NCBI RefSeq assembly: GCF_008831285.2
Contig: NC_045145.1
Location: 17,004,040-17,068,039, forward strand
Reading direction: 5' to 3'
Length of the DNA: 64,000 nucleotides
From: Nymphaea colorata
Lineage: Eukaryota > Streptophyta > Magnoliopsida > Nymphaeales > Nymphaeaceae
Shown here: one piece after another, positions 13,427-26,082 of the stretch
Layout: each line of letters begins with the position of its first letter
Numbering within the stretch: the first letter of the stretch is position 1
Program-made: the position numbers and the translations under genes
Notes under the pieces: generated by a model
Database searches by the model: none
What the model saw: the letters and a program-made list of their open reading frames with translations, nothing else
Told to the model about the DNA's origin: nothing

Positions 13427-16400
13427 ATGTCGGACGAGGAGCACCACTTCGAGTCGAAGGGCGACGCCGGGGCGTCGAAGACGTACCCTCAGCAGGCTGG
13501 TACGATTCGCAAGAACGGATACATCGTCATCAAGAATCGCCCTTGCAAGGTCTTCTTTTTCATTTCTCTCTTATTGTTTTACCATTCTGAGCCACTTGAT
13601 ACATCTCCATATCCTTTCGATTTGATGGGTTCTCTCTTTATGCTTAAATTTCCTCATCTTCCCCCAATTTCAGTTCGGACAGTAGATCGCCCATGATTGT
13701 GAAATGGGGGACTAGAAAAGCGACTTTTTTTAGTATATTTATTGTTGTTTTCCCTGGTTTTCTTTTGTTCGCGGTTCCTGTAGTTTGAAGAACAGATTCT
13801 TTTGCTCTCTATTTTAGTATTTTTCTTTTTTTCACTATATATGAGTTTGTTTTAACATTTTTTTTTGTTTTAAGATTTTGCTGATGCTTATACGCATCGG
13901 ACGTCGTTGTTAGGCATAGTGATGATGCTTTACATGCACAAAGAAATTGTTAAGCTGTTCCATACATGTATTTTATAAATGGTTTGTTTAGGATGAAATT
14001 GGTTTTCGCACCTGAGTTTAAAATGTGTCAGAAGGGACTTGTTCGTTCCGAAGGGACCTGGATAACTAAACCTCTAGAATGTATTCCAAATTTGCAACCC
14101 AAGGAATCGTTGTTTGGTCTTGAAAAGCACGATCAAACGAGGTCAGATGGAAAGAGTGTTCGTGTTGGCCCATCAATGGGGTTGAACTTCTCGTGAACCT
14201 CTTAACCGTGTAGTAGTGTTCTAAAGTTTACGTTGCTTTGACCTGTTTCTGTAATCTCCATCTTGAAAGGATCCTGGCTTTCCTCGTTTTATGGAGGCCT
14301 TGGTCCCTTCAAACACAGTACCTACGTCCGTGAATTTCCCGAATTTTTTATGTCATGTCGACGTTATGAGACGATCTTTATTGGTCGGGGGTTCATGGGT
14401 GGTGATTATTGCGAGGCGTTAGCTATCTGTGAATTTTTTATTTTCATTTGTTTTCAGTGGTTCGTTTTCTATTGGCGAATCCAGTGGTAAAACCGGCGAA
14501 CATTTTTTTTTTTACTTTTCCTTTCGTGATTGATGTATTGGCAATTCTGGCTGCTAACAGTCTCCGTGGTTCATTGCTGTGTCGCTTTGATTGAATGTTG
14601 AGAAGGAAATATAACTTGTACTGATGTGGTGCCAATTTTCTGTGTGCTGTGGGTTTCTACGCCGCATTAGGTTTTGGATGTGATGATAATTTGCATATTC
14701 CTTCTGCTGTAGTGTCGCTCGAAGGATCCTTCTACCCTGTAGTTTTCTTATTATCCTTGTATATGTGTTGTCCGTCAAATTTAATTTTATAATTTTCTAA
14801 CGCACTGGGAATATTCATGGTTTTTACTGGTGGTTTACGTCAGATTACGAACGGGCTTTACGTGCCGAGTTTAACGCTCAAATCTTCTGGCTCGTTCTTC
14901 TTTAAGTTCAATTCACATTCTTCTGTTACTTGTCTTGGGCATGATACAGCTGGGAGCAAAAGCTTTTGAACTTCTCATTGCTGTCTGCTTTTCTTTGACT
15001 ATTTCTGGGCAAGTGTGACCATCATGTGTTTTCGGTTAATCTACATCTGAGATTGATAAATGGATTGCATTCCTGTATCCTGCAAACTTGCATATTAAGG
15101 CAATTTAGCTCGACAATTCACGTGCTATTCACTCGGTCACATTATGTTTTGGTTGTTTGGTATCTTTCCATGTTGTTCAATTGTTTTTTTATATTGTTAC
15201 TTGGGAATGTCCATTTCGTTGCTAGTTTACTTGATGACTTTTGAGCAGGTTGTGGAAGTTTCAACATCCAAAACTGGCAAGCACGGCCATGCCAAATGCC
15301 ACTTTGTAGGGATCGATATTTTCAATGGGAAAAAGCTTGAAGATATTGTCCCATCTTCCCACAACTGTGATGTAATGTTGTTTTCCTTCTATTATCGTTT
15401 TATTTTCCTTTTCACTTTTGCTTGCTTGTTTCCTATGTTTTAGCTTGTGACTTTGTTTTGGGCATTGGAATTGCATTAATTTTTTCACAGGTCCCTCATG
15501 TTAATCGTACTGATTATCAGTTGATTGACATCTCTGAAGATGGTTTTGTGAGTTATTCTTCTCCTCGTGATTATTCTGATTGATGCTCCATATGTTTATC
15601 TATGATGTGTGACAAGATGTTGCATCTATCAGGTGAGTCTTTTGACCGAGAATGGAGGCACCAAAGATGATCTTCGACTTCCAACTGATGAGAATCTGCT
15701 TTCTCAGGTGTGATTCAGTGTCATTTATGAATTCTTGTTGCTCACTGTTTTGATCCATTTCTAAGCCTTTGTATCTGCAGTCAATTTTGGTTTTCTGTTT
15801 TCAAATGGTCATTCCAGCAAGTTATTAGCGATGGTTGTTCCAAGAGTTTCCTGAATGGCTAAAAATAGTTCTACATAACATGTTTTCATGGCTAAATCTG
15901 GGGAAGTTTTTGCTTCTTTATTATTATTGTTTTAGTTCCAAAGAAACTTGGGAACTATTTCTGCGATGATGTTAGGCAGTAGGCAGCTTTCTTTGGGAGT
16001 GGCAATTTCACTGTAGCTTAGTAAAATAAAAATTATCTAAGAATATTTGCTTCTTGAAAAAGAAAAATATTTTCAAGACATTGAAAATCTTGATGTCATG
16101 CACAAGTGATGTTGAAAGTTTTGAGCATCTGGGTTGGGTGGATTGCAAGGCACTAAGTGAATATTACATTTAAGTACCTTTTTCCCTTTAACATGAACAT
16201 AAGTGGGCATTAGATAGGCTGGTCTGTAATCAGTTGCAGTCATGCAAAGCCTTCGGAATGGGATGTAAGTTACCAGGGCAATGTTGCACTGATTAGAGAA
16301 TGTTATGACAAATGGAAGTAACACGTGGACTGTTGAAGATGCTATTATGTCATCGTGGACCATCAGGCATTGGATATTTTATGCATGTCATCATTTAACA

Positions 16401-16954
16401 AAGCTGTCTTTTCTTGAATTTTAAGTCTATTATTAGTTTCTTTAAATTTAATTTGTAAGATCTGGTTTACACATGGCCGCAGCCGAGAAGTCGCGTGGCA
16501 ACTTTGGGCATCCAGTTGGATGGCCCAGATTTTTTTTAATAAAAAATTGAGAAAGGGGTCCGCCGGTTGCCGCCTTCCCTTTGAGGATGGTTTATAATTT
16601 CATGTATTTCTCTGGTTGCAAGTGCTTGAGGGGGGAGCTGCTGTCAGAAGAATTAAAAGCTTTTTCAGCAATTCACTTTAATGTCCAAAGATTTATAATT
16701 TCTTTCTACAATTTCATGCTCCTTCTGGACAACTTGGACATAATGGTATTTTTAGTAAGAAAGATAACGAACGCATTTTGCATGTTAAATTACTATATCA
16801 AATCCTATTTGGTTCAACTTGCTTCTTACCACCATCTTGTGCATTTCTACAGATCAAGGATGGGTTTGGTGAGGGGAAGGATCTGGTGGTCACTGTCATG
16901 TCTGCTATGGGGGAGGAACAGATTTGTGCTCTCAAGGACATTGGTCCTAAGTAG
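13427..16954 (+). CDS. EIF5A: Eukaryotic translation initiation factor 5A (eIF5A)
   Basis: eIF5A is the hypusine-containing factor that relieves ribosome stalling during elongation and termination. Five exons: 13427-13549, 15249-15371, 15491-15547, 15633-15707 and 16853-16954. All introns are phase 0 with GT/AG borders; the product is 159 aa, the normal plant length. The start [10 protein letters not shown] is typical. The hypusination loop [12 protein letters not shown] is at the start of exon 2, with K52 as the modified lysine. The S1/OB-like C-terminal domain runs from [14 protein letters not shown] to the end ALKDIGPK. The first intron is 1.7 kb, possibly holding regulatory sequence. No defect is seen. 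Confidence 0.98.
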
Positions 16955-19900
16955 GTGATCTGCTATCATCTGTCTTTAAAAAAATTTTCGCAAGGATTCT
17001 TTAGAGCTTTATATAATGGCAAGTATGAGACTGAGAAGAAATGAGTCAGTTATCGAATTGGGGTAAGTCGCAGGATGATGTGCTGTAGAATGGCAAGAAC
17101 AGTTGACCATCCCTCGTTAGAGGGTCACGGTACTTCGCCACATGGTCATTCATGTGCTTTACCAGAAAAATTCCGAATCTCTTCTTCCATTTTAATGAAA
17201 AAGACTGCTTGAAACTATCTAATTCATGTGGTATAATACTTTTCTTTCTAAAGGAACTACTCTTTTTGTCGGTTCTTATTTTATGTGGTGTGTTTTTCCT
17301 GATCTTAGACACGCTTATAAAATGGTAACAACTGCATCTGTGAGATTCTGCATGTAGGCAGGCGTGAGCTGGCTCCTATTTTTTGATGCTTCTCTCGGAT
17401 TATTGGTATGGGAACCTGCTCCTGTTTCATTGTTGGCTCTAGGCTTGTCAAAATCTATCTGGGGTAACTGGAATCTTAACCTGTAAAACGAAGTCGTCCG
17501 GTGTTAAGCCCTTGGTCTTCAGAAATGTAAAGCGTAAGCCCATTTATTAGTTAGAATGAGAGCCGTGCAAAAGCATACAGGACAAAGACACAAAAATGAG
17601 CGAAAACTTGTTTTGAGTTCACGGTCGGGATATGTATTTTGACAGAACGAAAAGCGGGTAATAACTTTCCGACTTTTAATTTACGCGTTACAGCGGATGA
17701 AACCTTCTTTGAGCACTCCTACCTTCGTAAGGTTTCTTTGCATCCGTACTCCCAAGCTCTGTCAGCAATGGCTAGAGAACCTTCGTCTCCATGCTCGTCT
17801 TACTTGAGCGCTTACACCAGCAGATCTATTTCCTGAAAGATTCTAATTTAGTGACTCCTTTCCTGGTGTTTATGAGGAGGAGCTCGCTTGAATGGCTCCT
17901 GGCGGTCACTTCACCTCTCGGTTCTTCCTTCTACCAGATTGGAAACGCCTGGACGAGTTCTTCCCACGGTTGCCGACCTCAATGATCAGATGAGAAGCCA
18001 AGTTTCACATAAGACGCGCAAGAGATTGTTGTCCTACCCATTAAACTTTTGTGCTTAGTCTTCTATATGCTTGATGCTCATAGAAGGAGGTCGGCAATCA
18101 GTTTCGTAATTTCTTTCTGTCACCTGCGATTAAAGGTCAACTTTCACTTGCTGAAATAAGGCCTATTATGAAACATACTCCATAGGCATCTATGATACTG
18201 TGAAGAGAGGGAGCCCATGGACTAGGTGTTCATTTCACATGAGATCTGATGGATGGAATCTTAAAAATGCAAAAAAGAAAGAAGAAATCTATGGGCATTT
18301 GCATTTGTAGTATGCTAAGTTACCCTTCGTCTGAGCAATGAGAAATAAATAAAGGGTACCTAGCATGCCATGAATTCAAATATTCATGATTCTTGGATTT
18401 CTCTTTTGCTGCTTTTGGATGGAGAAATCTACTGGCCTCTTACAGCACACCACTTGATGCATAGTCGGGCTGTGTATTTAGTCATGCCCGCCTGTCGGAG
18501 ATCCAACCTGATACAAATACGAGTTGGGCCTCAATGCTTCTCCAGTTGAACTTGGCTTGGCTTAGGAGCATGACCGAACTCTGTGAAGCTGACCCGAACA
18601 TGAATGCAATGCTTGTGCTCATGAGGTATTATGTTTTAGAAATCTGACCGACAAGCTAAAAGCAGATGATCCGGTGATTTGATGGAATGTTGAGGTCTTC
18701 TCTTGGATCTGCCCATGCATTAGTTGCTCTACATCATTATTCCAATCATTTCTCTCTCGCTGTCATAAAAACTTGGTCATGTAATCTTAATAAATAATTG
18801 GATCATAATGTAGCAAATGTGGACCTTGAGAAAAACACTGGACTGGCAAAGGGGAAAGAGGACTGTACGTTTCCTTTTCCTTCACGCTTTACCTTTTGCT
18901 TTTTGCTCATTTGGTCCCATCGGGTCCAAAATGATGGAAGAAGAATACCTATTATTCTTATCTTTTTGTTTCTACTAGTACGAACTTACATGTAAAAGTA
19001 GACATGTATATATCTATGTATATATGGATGCCCAGCTCAACGATTTTATTGCTTGTGCTGTAGCGTAAAACTTAATGGCTAGGAGGACCTATGCTTGCTT
19101 AAGCTTATTCAAAAAGTTGACGTCTAAAGGAATTGAACCAATGATTGGTCTTTTGCCAATTATTCGTCCAACTAGCTATGCTATACCTCTTGGCGTGACT
19201 CGACTGGTGGTTTCTCGGATCGTACATCACCTTGCTTTAGAAGAACAGGCAAGGCCTGGGCCTAGTACGTCCATGGAAGACTAAACTAGATCCCAGTGGT
19301 TTCCTCGAACGTTCATGGCAGCTGAAGCTGCTTCTTAGGACGACCTAGTCAATCACATATCCACAATTTTTCTGCAAAAGCTTGGACTTATGTCGCCACT
19401 CTGCTTAATTTTTCTTCTTGTCTTTTTCTTCAAAATTTTAATCAATATATGAGTTTTTCATAACTTTATGTACAAAACCGCTTGAGCTTAAATTTTTTTA
19501 CATAATACTGGATTTAGATATTTACATATTTAAAGGTTAATGCGTGTTTGTATGTGTGAGACCTAAACAACTGTGGAGGAAGTCATCTCTAACTAATAAT
19601 TGACGTTAAATCATTCAATAACTACTGTTTGCTCTTCTAATAAGATGACTCTTACTGCCCTTATGAAGAGGAAAAAGAAGGTATGAAATAGCATACAAAT
19701 AATTTTTGAGCAATATAAGCATAAGTTGGTTATGTAGCCCGTGCAAACTCGGCGTTGCGATCAAAATAGCAAGAGAACGAATCCATCTGAAAAGTACAAA
19801 TTAAAGTTAAAATTTGATTTAGCAATGAATGTATGCATATATAAGAACAAGTAACCGTTCATAAGTTTGTATATTCTGAAATATGAAGGTAAAGTTGGGG

Positions 19901-20857
19901 TTAATGTATTGCTCTTCAGTTGGCTGTTTTTGCGTTCATTGCTACTTCATCAATCTTGTTGGTCAGGGTACCCATTGCATTTGCTTCTCTCCCAATGGTT
20001 AATTGCTGAAGTAGCAAAAATGTTGTCATTTTATAACTAAAAAAAATTTTGACAGTTGATTACTAAACTTTTTTACAACATTTTAGTTACATGTGATTGC
20101 TCAAATATCGACCACCCCAATTCTTGGAAATCCAATTATACATATCAATGCCGATATCAAAACTATATATCGAGAAGAATCATAACAAATGACATATAGA
20201 TCTAGTTTTGTCATAATAATAAATAGGGGAAGTTTTCAAAACATATAACCGTACTCCTCTGCATTGTGCCAAAGCTTTGAAGTCTTTTCAAATTCCCTCC
20301 AGACAGTCGTTTGGGTTAAGCAAATGAGAATCTTCTGCTACACTTGTTTAAAGCGACACTTTTAATAAACCAGATAAGGAATGGCACGTCTATGTTCTTC
20401 AAATTCCTTAATTTTCCAATAAAAAATTTCTCTCTCTCATATTGCAAACTCTGGTTTACCTTCTTTTGATGAGCCGCAAACTAAAAAGGCAACCTTTAGA
20501 ATAGAACCCAGATGCAGATCCAATACGAACATACCCGATCTAATTTTATTTGAATCAATTCTTAATTTGATTTGGAGAAGAATGACGAAGTAACATTAGT
20601 GAAGTAAATTTCCAAAAGAAGTCAATTTTTCACAGGCTTTGCTTTAAAGTTGACTGCGGTTAAAAGGAAAACGTCAAAAGAGTGACTGTGGTTCTCCTAA
20701 ATTAGTGCAAAAGTGTAGGGGTCCGAAACAAAAGCTCCAAAACGCTGGTGCTTACGCATGATGGTGGTTCCTGCTGACTTTTCGCATTCTGTCGCTCGCT
20801 CTTCCCTCTTCCTCTTTTCTTTAGTGTGTGCTTTCTCTCCTCTCTCTCTCTCTTTCT
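16955..20857. other. Intergenic region of about 3.9 kb without a recognised gene
   Basis: It begins with the EIF5A 3' UTR. Open frames (for example 17046-17312 minus, 17639-17985 plus and 19075-19284 plus) are short and match no family I recognise. The stretch 17690-18000 has a codon-like texture spread over several frames and may be an eroded gene piece. A CT microsatellite at about 20836-20856 precedes the tandem repeat described next. Confidence 0.5.
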
Positions 20858-21208
20858 GCAGCAGTATAGAACAGAATGAATATCAAGGTATGGTTTATTT
20901 CCTTCTAATTCCAATCTGTTTATTTTTTCTGTAGATGGTGTTCCTTGTTCTTTTAGTTACGATGTCGTTTTCTAAATTTATCACTAAACGGAAGGGGGGA
21001 TAACTCTTCCTAGATCATCCGCCGGAAGTCCAGCAGCAGTACAGAACAGAAATAAGATCAGGGTATGCGCTATTTCCTTTTAATTCCAATCTATTTATTT
21101 GCTTTTAAGATAGTGTTCCTGGTTCTTTGAGTTATGCTGCCGTTTTTTATATTTATCACTAAATGGAAGGGGCGGCAACTCTTCCTAGATCATCGGCCGA
21201 AAGTCCAA
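20858..21208 (+). repeat. Two-copy tandem repeat of about 175 bp upstream of BMT5-like gene A
   Basis: Copy 1 runs 20858-21032 and copy 2 runs 21033 to about 21208. Both begin gcagcagta(t/c)agaacaga and both contain aattccaatct(g/a)tttattt, tttatcactaaa(c/t)ggaagggg and aactcttcctagatcatc. Copy 1 has a donor-like tcaag/gtatgg; copy 2 has aggg/tatgcg. The position, about 0.7-1.0 kb before gene A and after a CT tract, suits a duplicated 5' leader exon or promoter segment; that use is inference. Confidence 0.75.
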
Positions 21209-21846
21209 TAAAAGCTGACGAATGTAGTGCCGGAGAGTTCTTTCTTTCTTTTTTTGAAATAAACAATGTTAATTAGTCACTGAGTTTTTTTGCTCTTTTC
21301 TCTTGCGAAAAACGTGAACGACGATATTTAAACTATCCAAGGGGAGATTTGTTCTTTACCATTTCCAGCTTTTTTTCTCTCTTTCCTCTTCATTTTTGCT
21401 AGAAGAATGTGGTTCTTGTGTTAATCACAGATGGCATTCGTTTGATTTATTTCTTAAAGAAGTCAAAGGCAAATGAGAGAAAACCGAGTTCTTTATTTTC
21501 TTTTCAAAATTTTATTTTAAGTGCTGAAAGGGCCAAGTGATCTGGAACTTTTACGGGATTCCGTTTCAGATTGTAATTTTTCAAATATTAAGGTGCGCAG
21601 ATCTGCTGGAATCTCTGCAGCTTTCTTGGTTCTTACTTTAAATTTAGTGTGCAATTTTATAATTGCAACCGATATTTCAGAGGAACCTCATAATTATGGA
21701 ACACAATCAATATAAATAGATGGGCGTCTTGCATCTCATGCTAGTCGGATCAATTTCAGTTTTAAAGGTTATAGTCCAAATCTATGTCCAAATTTGAACC
21801 TTATTACTTTGAATCCAATGAGTGTATATATATACATATGGAAATA

Positions 21847-23143
21847 ATGTCTTCATGCTTAGGAGTTGGTATCTCTTTCTTTTCGGCGATGAATTTCAAG
21901 AATGAGCATGAGATCCTTCTGGTGGGAGAAGGGGACTTCTCTTTCTCGCACAGCGTGGCTAAAAAGCTTGGTTCTGCAAGGAAAATGACCGCTACATCGC
22001 TAGATAGTAGAGGTACCTTCTCTCTCTTACTCTCTCTCGTTTTACCTTCTAGAAGGAACATGAAAAATTACCTACAGTCAACGGAGTATTTTGCTCAACA
22101 AACAGTAAGAATTGAGAACTCATAATGTACAAGATCTCTTCCCCTTCAATCTTCTACAAGCTAGGGAAACTCCAACGTTTCCTGTGGTTTCCTAAAGTGT
22201 GAGTTCATGAGCTTGATCAATGTAGATGGTCTTAATTTCTCTGTGGTTTCCTAAAGGGTTAGAGTTCATGAACTTGATCAAAGTAAATGGTCTTAATTTC
22301 TCTTCGCGCCTAGTGCCGTGTGATGCTCGAAACTGCATCTGAGATTAATTCCACAGAGGCTTAATTCTGTAAACTTAATTATTCTCAGAGGAGTTGAAGA
22401 AAATGTATGGGGATGCACAGCAAAATCTAGAGCAGTTGGCGAGAATGGGGTGCCTCTTGCTGCATGGAATGGACGCGACGACCATGAGCTCCCGCGACGA
22501 ACTGAGGGACAAGAGGTTTGACAGGATCGTCTTCAACAATCCTCGGGTCAGGACAGTAGGGCTGGACCATGACAAAAAGCAAATCAAGTGAGTGAGAACC
22601 GTCATCACCGCATGCACCAAATCAACTTGATCTGTGGTGTCAATGATAAGGATCTTGTGTTTTAATTGACGCTTTAGCTTTTAGAAGAATCAATGAAAAC
22701 TTTTTGCTGGCTATCAAGAAACTCAATAGTTTGTGAGGCCATCTAAATGCACGCAAAGATCACGCCTCCACAAAGTGTGCAACTGAACCGATTAATAAAA
22801 CATGTGGGAGCTAAAGAGGTCTTATTATTCGTCGTTGGAAATTTATTTGATTATGTGCAGGGAAAACAGAAAGCTAATGAAGGAGTTCTTTGAGAATGCG
22901 AGCGGGCTGCTCCGGCAGGGTGGGGAGGTGTACGTATCGGTGAAGACATGCGCTCCTTACAATGAGTGGAAGGTGGTGAGGCAGGCGGCGAAGACGGGTC
23001 TCTTCTTAGCAGACAAATATGAGTTCAAAATATCGGAGTTCCCTGGCTACACCAACAGGAAGGGAAGAGGAAAATCCTGCAACAAGACCTTCCCCCTCGA
23101 TAGTTGCTGTACTTTCGTCTTCAGGCACCTCCCTTATCTCTGA
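21847..23143 (+). CDS. BMT5-like (DUF2431) Rossmann-fold methyltransferase, copy A
   Basis: The family includes yeast Bmt5, which makes m3U in 25S rRNA; plant members are largely uncharacterised. Exons: 21847-22012, 22389-22587 and 22861-23143 (phases 1 and 2), giving 215 aa. The SAM-binding motif ILLVGEGDFSFS is in exon 1, followed by TATSLDS. Exon 2 carries LLHGMDATTM and FDRIVFNNPR, where most relatives have FNFPH. Exon 3 carries GGEVYVSVKT, NEWKV, SEFPGYTNRKG, SCNKTFPL and CCTFVFRHL, the usual C-terminal blocks. An in-frame ATG at 21838 is an alternative start. It is nearly identical to copy D in exons 2 and 3, including intron sequence, so the duplication is recent. Intron 1 has its own 59-bp tandem duplication. 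Confidence 0.85.
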
Positions 23144-24792
23144 AAAACTAGACAGCGTTCTCTCTCTCCCCCTTCCTTCTCTCCAACGGACTTTTAAGAG
23201 ATGATTTGATTTCCTTAGATGTTACAGGGGGAAGGCCATGAAGTTAAAAAACATGGATGCCCTGTTCTGTTGTAATGGTATACAGGAATGACTCTGTATA
23301 CCATGTCAATCAAAGAACGTACGCTTACCCAACAAAGTGCTAAATTAGAAAAGGATTGTTCTTTACGTTTGGCTTTTATCAGAGTTTGCCATGGTGGTCA
23401 TACATCTTCCTGCAATAGCAGGCAACTCAAACTAAGCAGCTAATTGAAGCAGGAAAAATGCCATACGAGATGCAATGATCTGTTACATATGACTATTGCC
23501 ATTTTAACCATATATTAATTTCATTCTTGCTGCGAACTTGGACCTGATCTGCTTGAGTTGGAAATACGCAGATTTTGGCGTCAAATAAAATTGCGTAAGA
23601 AGATAGTACACTGAGTTTTTCTTGAATACTTTCAGATTCTGTTTGTCCTACCGGGTCCTCATGAGTGTGTTGTTCAGATTTAAAGTTGATCATATCCAAA
23701 ACAACCAGTGACATCCTAGATTGCCGTTGCGTGAACTAGTTATTTCGAATGAAACGATGTCCATCGTTCATTAATTATCTCAGCATCACAGAAACGGTTA
23801 CCAGAATCCAGGGAGGTTTTCCTTTTATGGGTTGTTCAGATGAACAATGTGGAAGTGTATATATATATATATATATATATATGAGCTAAAATCCTTTGGC
23901 TATCCGGATGTTCCGACACAGCCTTATGCAACGCCGGACCATCTTGATGTCCGAAGAAATCTAAACCCTTTATGCGCACCACATACAATTATTTTTTAAA
24001 TTCAGAAAAATGAGAAAATAGAGTGTTACATGCCAAGATGGTTCGTCCTTTTGGAGTTTGAGTTCATGCGTTTTACGATACCAAATCGCCCATTCCTGCC
24101 CGCTCTTCATGTTTCTTGTCAAAGGTTTATGATACTGTTGTAACGTTGGTTTCTTTCGTCTGTTACGTTCACACAAGGAAACTTGTGTTGCTCTCCACGG
24201 TGAACGAGGGAATATCTGTTCAGTCTTCCTTTCCATCTGATTTGTCCATCATAAGATGAAAATAAAGTTGATTCAAAGTCGTTGTGTCCTTATACGTTTC
24301 TCATGACATTGAAATCGATTTTATTGCGTCAAATGTTGTTCTTGCTTGCTGAAGAAATTATTAATTTTAATTTGGCACTGATTAAAAAGCTCCAACGCCA
24401 AGACCGACTTCAAAATATGCTTAAAACGAACTGTGTGCAACAGTAACTCGATCGTCAGAAAAATTGGTAGTCAATTTTGGTGACTTTTTGTTTAAAAGTA
24501 TCAAACACATAGATTGATAGTGGAGAAGGCTGATTATGCTACAAAACATCTTTCTAGTTAGGGCAAGCAGTTGACCCAACAAATCCATGGATTCCTGTCA
24601 TCTTCATGACTGGCCGCTGTTGTTGAAGCTTTCACTCGTTTTGTCAACAGCTATCTCTGCCCAACACTAGTATAAACTATAAAGATTACTCTGGCAGAGA
24701 ACCATATTCATCGTCATGTTGGTCTTTCGGTTTGTCCAAACATATCAGCAACTATTTTTCCTACTTCAGGCATCGTCTCGATCGGCTGAACC
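21872..24792 (+). repeat. Segmental duplication unit A (gene A body plus 3' flank)
   Basis: From tctctttcttttcggcgatg in exon 1 to catcgtctcgatcggctgaac the unit aligns by eye with 39523-42747. Shared landmarks are both introns, the flank with ctagattgccgttgcgtg, a TA microsatellite (23858-23882 here) and a distal stretch (about 24040-24440) resembling intron 1 of gene C. Homology stops sharply at both ends. Confidence 0.85.
22183..22302 (+). repeat. 59-bp tandem duplication in intron 1 of copy A
   Basis: The segment from tgtggtttcctaaag to tcttaatttctc is present twice in a row here (22183-22241, 22242-22302) but once in the matching intron of copy D (about 39850-39910). It arose after the A/D duplication or was lost from D. 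Confidence 0.75.
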
Positions 24793-26082
24793 AGCAACCT
24801 GACTAAAGAAAATTCTTGTTTTACGACCTCCCTCCCTTTCATTCACTTGCTTACCACCATTACTAGTAGCGGAGATTCTGCTTGGTTCCAGCCGGCTGGG
24901 AATGGCCGACAGTTGTGCCAAGATGCTTTCTCGCCAAAAAAAAAAAGCTGCTTTACTGCCACCTCCTTTTTTTTTTATAGTAAGGAGAGAGTCGCCATGG
25001 GGACCAACTTTTCTAAAACTACGTGTAGAGAAGAATCATAAAAATGATGCACATATAAACCGAGTTTTAAAAACATATATATCATGACTAGTGGTATCGA
25101 ACTTTTTTTTTTCCCTTTTAAAAATTTGACGTACCACGAAAAGACTAACGCATTAGTTGGTAGCTAGGACGTACAATACCTTTAGAGATTCTCTCTCTCT
25201 TTATATATAATGGCGTCGCCTTGTGGCACAAGTTACATCAGCCTATTTAAATGGTAGGGGCAAGTCTCCATGACAAGGTTCGTACCTGCAAACAACGGTA
25301 GAGGCGACTAGAAAAGTGGGCTCGCTCCACTTCTGGTCACTGCTCTCAATTATCTTCTGTAGGCCTTCAGCTAGCTCTTCCTTAGCCGCCCGACGTTGTC
25401 CAAAGACTCCAAACGGCGCATGTTGCTTGAAGTGCTTCGTTTTTCCTCGTTTCGTTCCTTTTTTACAAGTGAAGGCATTTTCTTAAAATAATAGTTCCAC
25501 GGTCGTCCGGCCAATAGCCGGAATGGTCTGGACTTGACCTCCCTGGCCTTTCTTTTCGTTTTCCTTAATGGCTGGCCATGCACCCCAAATGGCAGATTTA
25601 GCCGGCACTATTTTCCGGCTGGTAAGCCGCCGGAAAATAGTTGTTAGTACGTATTTTTTAGTTTAAACTCATCACTCATTCCTTTCAGTTAGGGTTCACG
25701 CGGTTTAAAAAGTTTTATGAATAAAAAGAAAGGGAGATACTCAGCTTTGATTGAGGCGCCTCAAGACGGCTGCTGCACATTGACATTAAATCATCATCTA
25801 TTCTGTGCATCCCGTTTCTAATTTGTTATACACTTTTTGTATGATTATTAATTTGTTTTTTAAACTTATTTATACTCCTTCATATGTAGTTCTATGTTTT
25901 CTATATAGTCTCCTGGAAAACTACACAGCCAGCTTTCTAGTGTGTTCCAAATCTTTTTGCATTCTTCTACTGCTACCTCACAAAAGCTACTGGCATCCTT
26001 GCAGAATTGTTCTGGATCTACTTCTGAAGCTGGGTATTTATATGGTCCTACAATATTATCTTTTCCTTTTAAAGGTACAAGA
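24793..26082. other. Intergenic region between unit A and relic B
   Basis: No gene is recognised. It contains a perfect 13-bp inverted repeat, actattttccggc at 25607-25619 and its complement at 25629-25641, separated by 9 nt. This could fold as a hairpin or be the end of a small inverted-repeat element. The minus frame at 25371-25583 is lysine/arginine-rich with no family motif. Confidence 0.45.

Noticed and set aside
17639-17985. Coding-like texture after EIF5A
   Set aside because: Open pieces lie in several frames, are short, and match no family I can name. Too weak to call a pseudogene.
25607-25641. 13-bp perfect inverted repeat, CACTA-like sequence within it
   Set aside because: No transposase, no second terminus and no target duplication seen; kept only as a hairpin note, not as a CACTA element.
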